Shown: in pieces, positions 63,929 through 64,000 of the stretch
How positions within the stretch are numbered: the stretch's first letter is position 1
Layout of the letters: each line of letters opens with the position of its first letter
From: Burkholderia arboris
GTDB lineage: Bacteria > Pseudomonadota > Gammaproteobacteria > Burkholderiales > Burkholderiaceae
Direction of reading: 5' to 3'
Length of the DNA: 64,000 nucleotides
Assembly (NCBI RefSeq): GCF_902499125.1
Contig: NZ_CABVPX010000013.1
Span: 143,495 to 207,494 of the forward strand
Program-made: the position numbers and the translations under genes
The notes under the pieces: model-generated
The model's database searches: none
Told to the model about the DNA's origin: nothing
What the model saw: the letters and a program-made list of their open reading frames with translations, nothing else

Positions 63929-64000
63929 GGCGTCCCCTAGGGGATTCGAACCCCTGTACTCACCGTGAAAGGGTGATGTCCTAGGCCTCTAGACGAAGGG
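63929..64000 (-). tRNA. tRNA-Glu (TTC), partial at its 5' end
   Basis: 72 nt of a tRNA are in the window, missing about the first three bases at the right edge. The anticodon loop CTTTCAC gives TTC for glutamate, and the acceptor 3' strand AGGGGAC is followed by G and an encoded CCA. It is co-transcribed with tRNA-Asp. Confidence 0.95.

Noticed and set aside
63741..64000. tRNA-associated integration site or genomic island boundary
   Set aside because: tRNA-Asp and tRNA-Glu are present, but there is no integrase, no repeated tRNA 3' end and no composition shift within the window. An island beyond the right edge cannot be excluded.

Overview
This window is core chromosome from a GC-rich betaproteobacterium. 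Gene order and protein sequences point to Burkholderia sensu stricto, most likely the B. cepacia complex. The evidence is the run rpsB-tsf-pyrH-frr-uppS-cdsA-dxr-rseP-bamA-skp-lpxD-fabZ-lpxA-lpxB-rnhB, the strong third-position G/C bias in every gene, and a small protein resembling the Burkholderia DUF2866 family. The genus call rests on recognition, not on a database search. I see no insertion sequence, prophage, integron, CRISPR array or rRNA operon. Almost every base belongs to a recognisable housekeeping gene or a short regulatory gap.

Layout: 1-1.2 kb holds the end of an SPFH/NfeD membrane pair. 1.4-5.0 kb holds ppsA (PEP synthase) and, divergent from it, its kinase/phosphorylase regulator ppsR. 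5.1-20.7 kb is one long leftward run that starts with translation genes (rpsB, tsf, pyrH, frr), continues through isoprenoid and phospholipid synthesis (uppS, cdsA, dxr), the site-2 protease rseP and outer-membrane assembly (bamA, skp), and ends with lipid A synthesis (lpxD, fabZ, lpxA, lpxB), rnhB and an SPOUT RNA methyltransferase. 21.1-26.7 kb runs rightward: map, glnD and a pseudouridine synthase with a striking 45-residue tandem-repeat N-terminus. 26.8-35.5 kb runs leftward: def, ligA, a ZipA-like protein, smc and a DMT exporter. 35.6-41.8 kb runs rightward: dapC, dapD, an ArsC/Spx-like gene, dapE, prmB and cls.

41.9-49.9 kb contains gpx, an ABC-F ATPase, a DUF2866-like gene, the alr-radA pair, lplT and thiD. 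49.9-53.1 kb is a tightly overlapping leftward operon, tsaB-rimI-family 4 UDG-DUF1853. After it come an acyl-CoA-binding protein and a DEAD-box RNA helicase with a long structured leader. 55.8-61.4 kb carries both glyoxylate-shunt enzymes, aceA and aceB, with a universal stress protein, a LysR regulator and a haloacid dehalogenase between them. The right end has a gamma-glutamylcyclotransferase-like gene, an AraC regulator, a GNAT acetyltransferase, and tRNA-Asp and tRNA-Glu (the latter cut by the window edge).

I did not find a convincing new multi-gene system. The observations most worth following are regulatory or low-complexity: a nested inverted repeat and a cluster of TTGC(GC)AA palindromes between ppsA and ppsR, a perfect 10-bp inverted repeat around the aceA promoter region, the leader of the DEAD-box helicase gene, the 135-bp in-frame tandem repeats in the pseudouridine synthase gene, and the DUF1853 protein with a PD-(D/E)XK-like motif translationally coupled to a uracil-DNA glycosylase.
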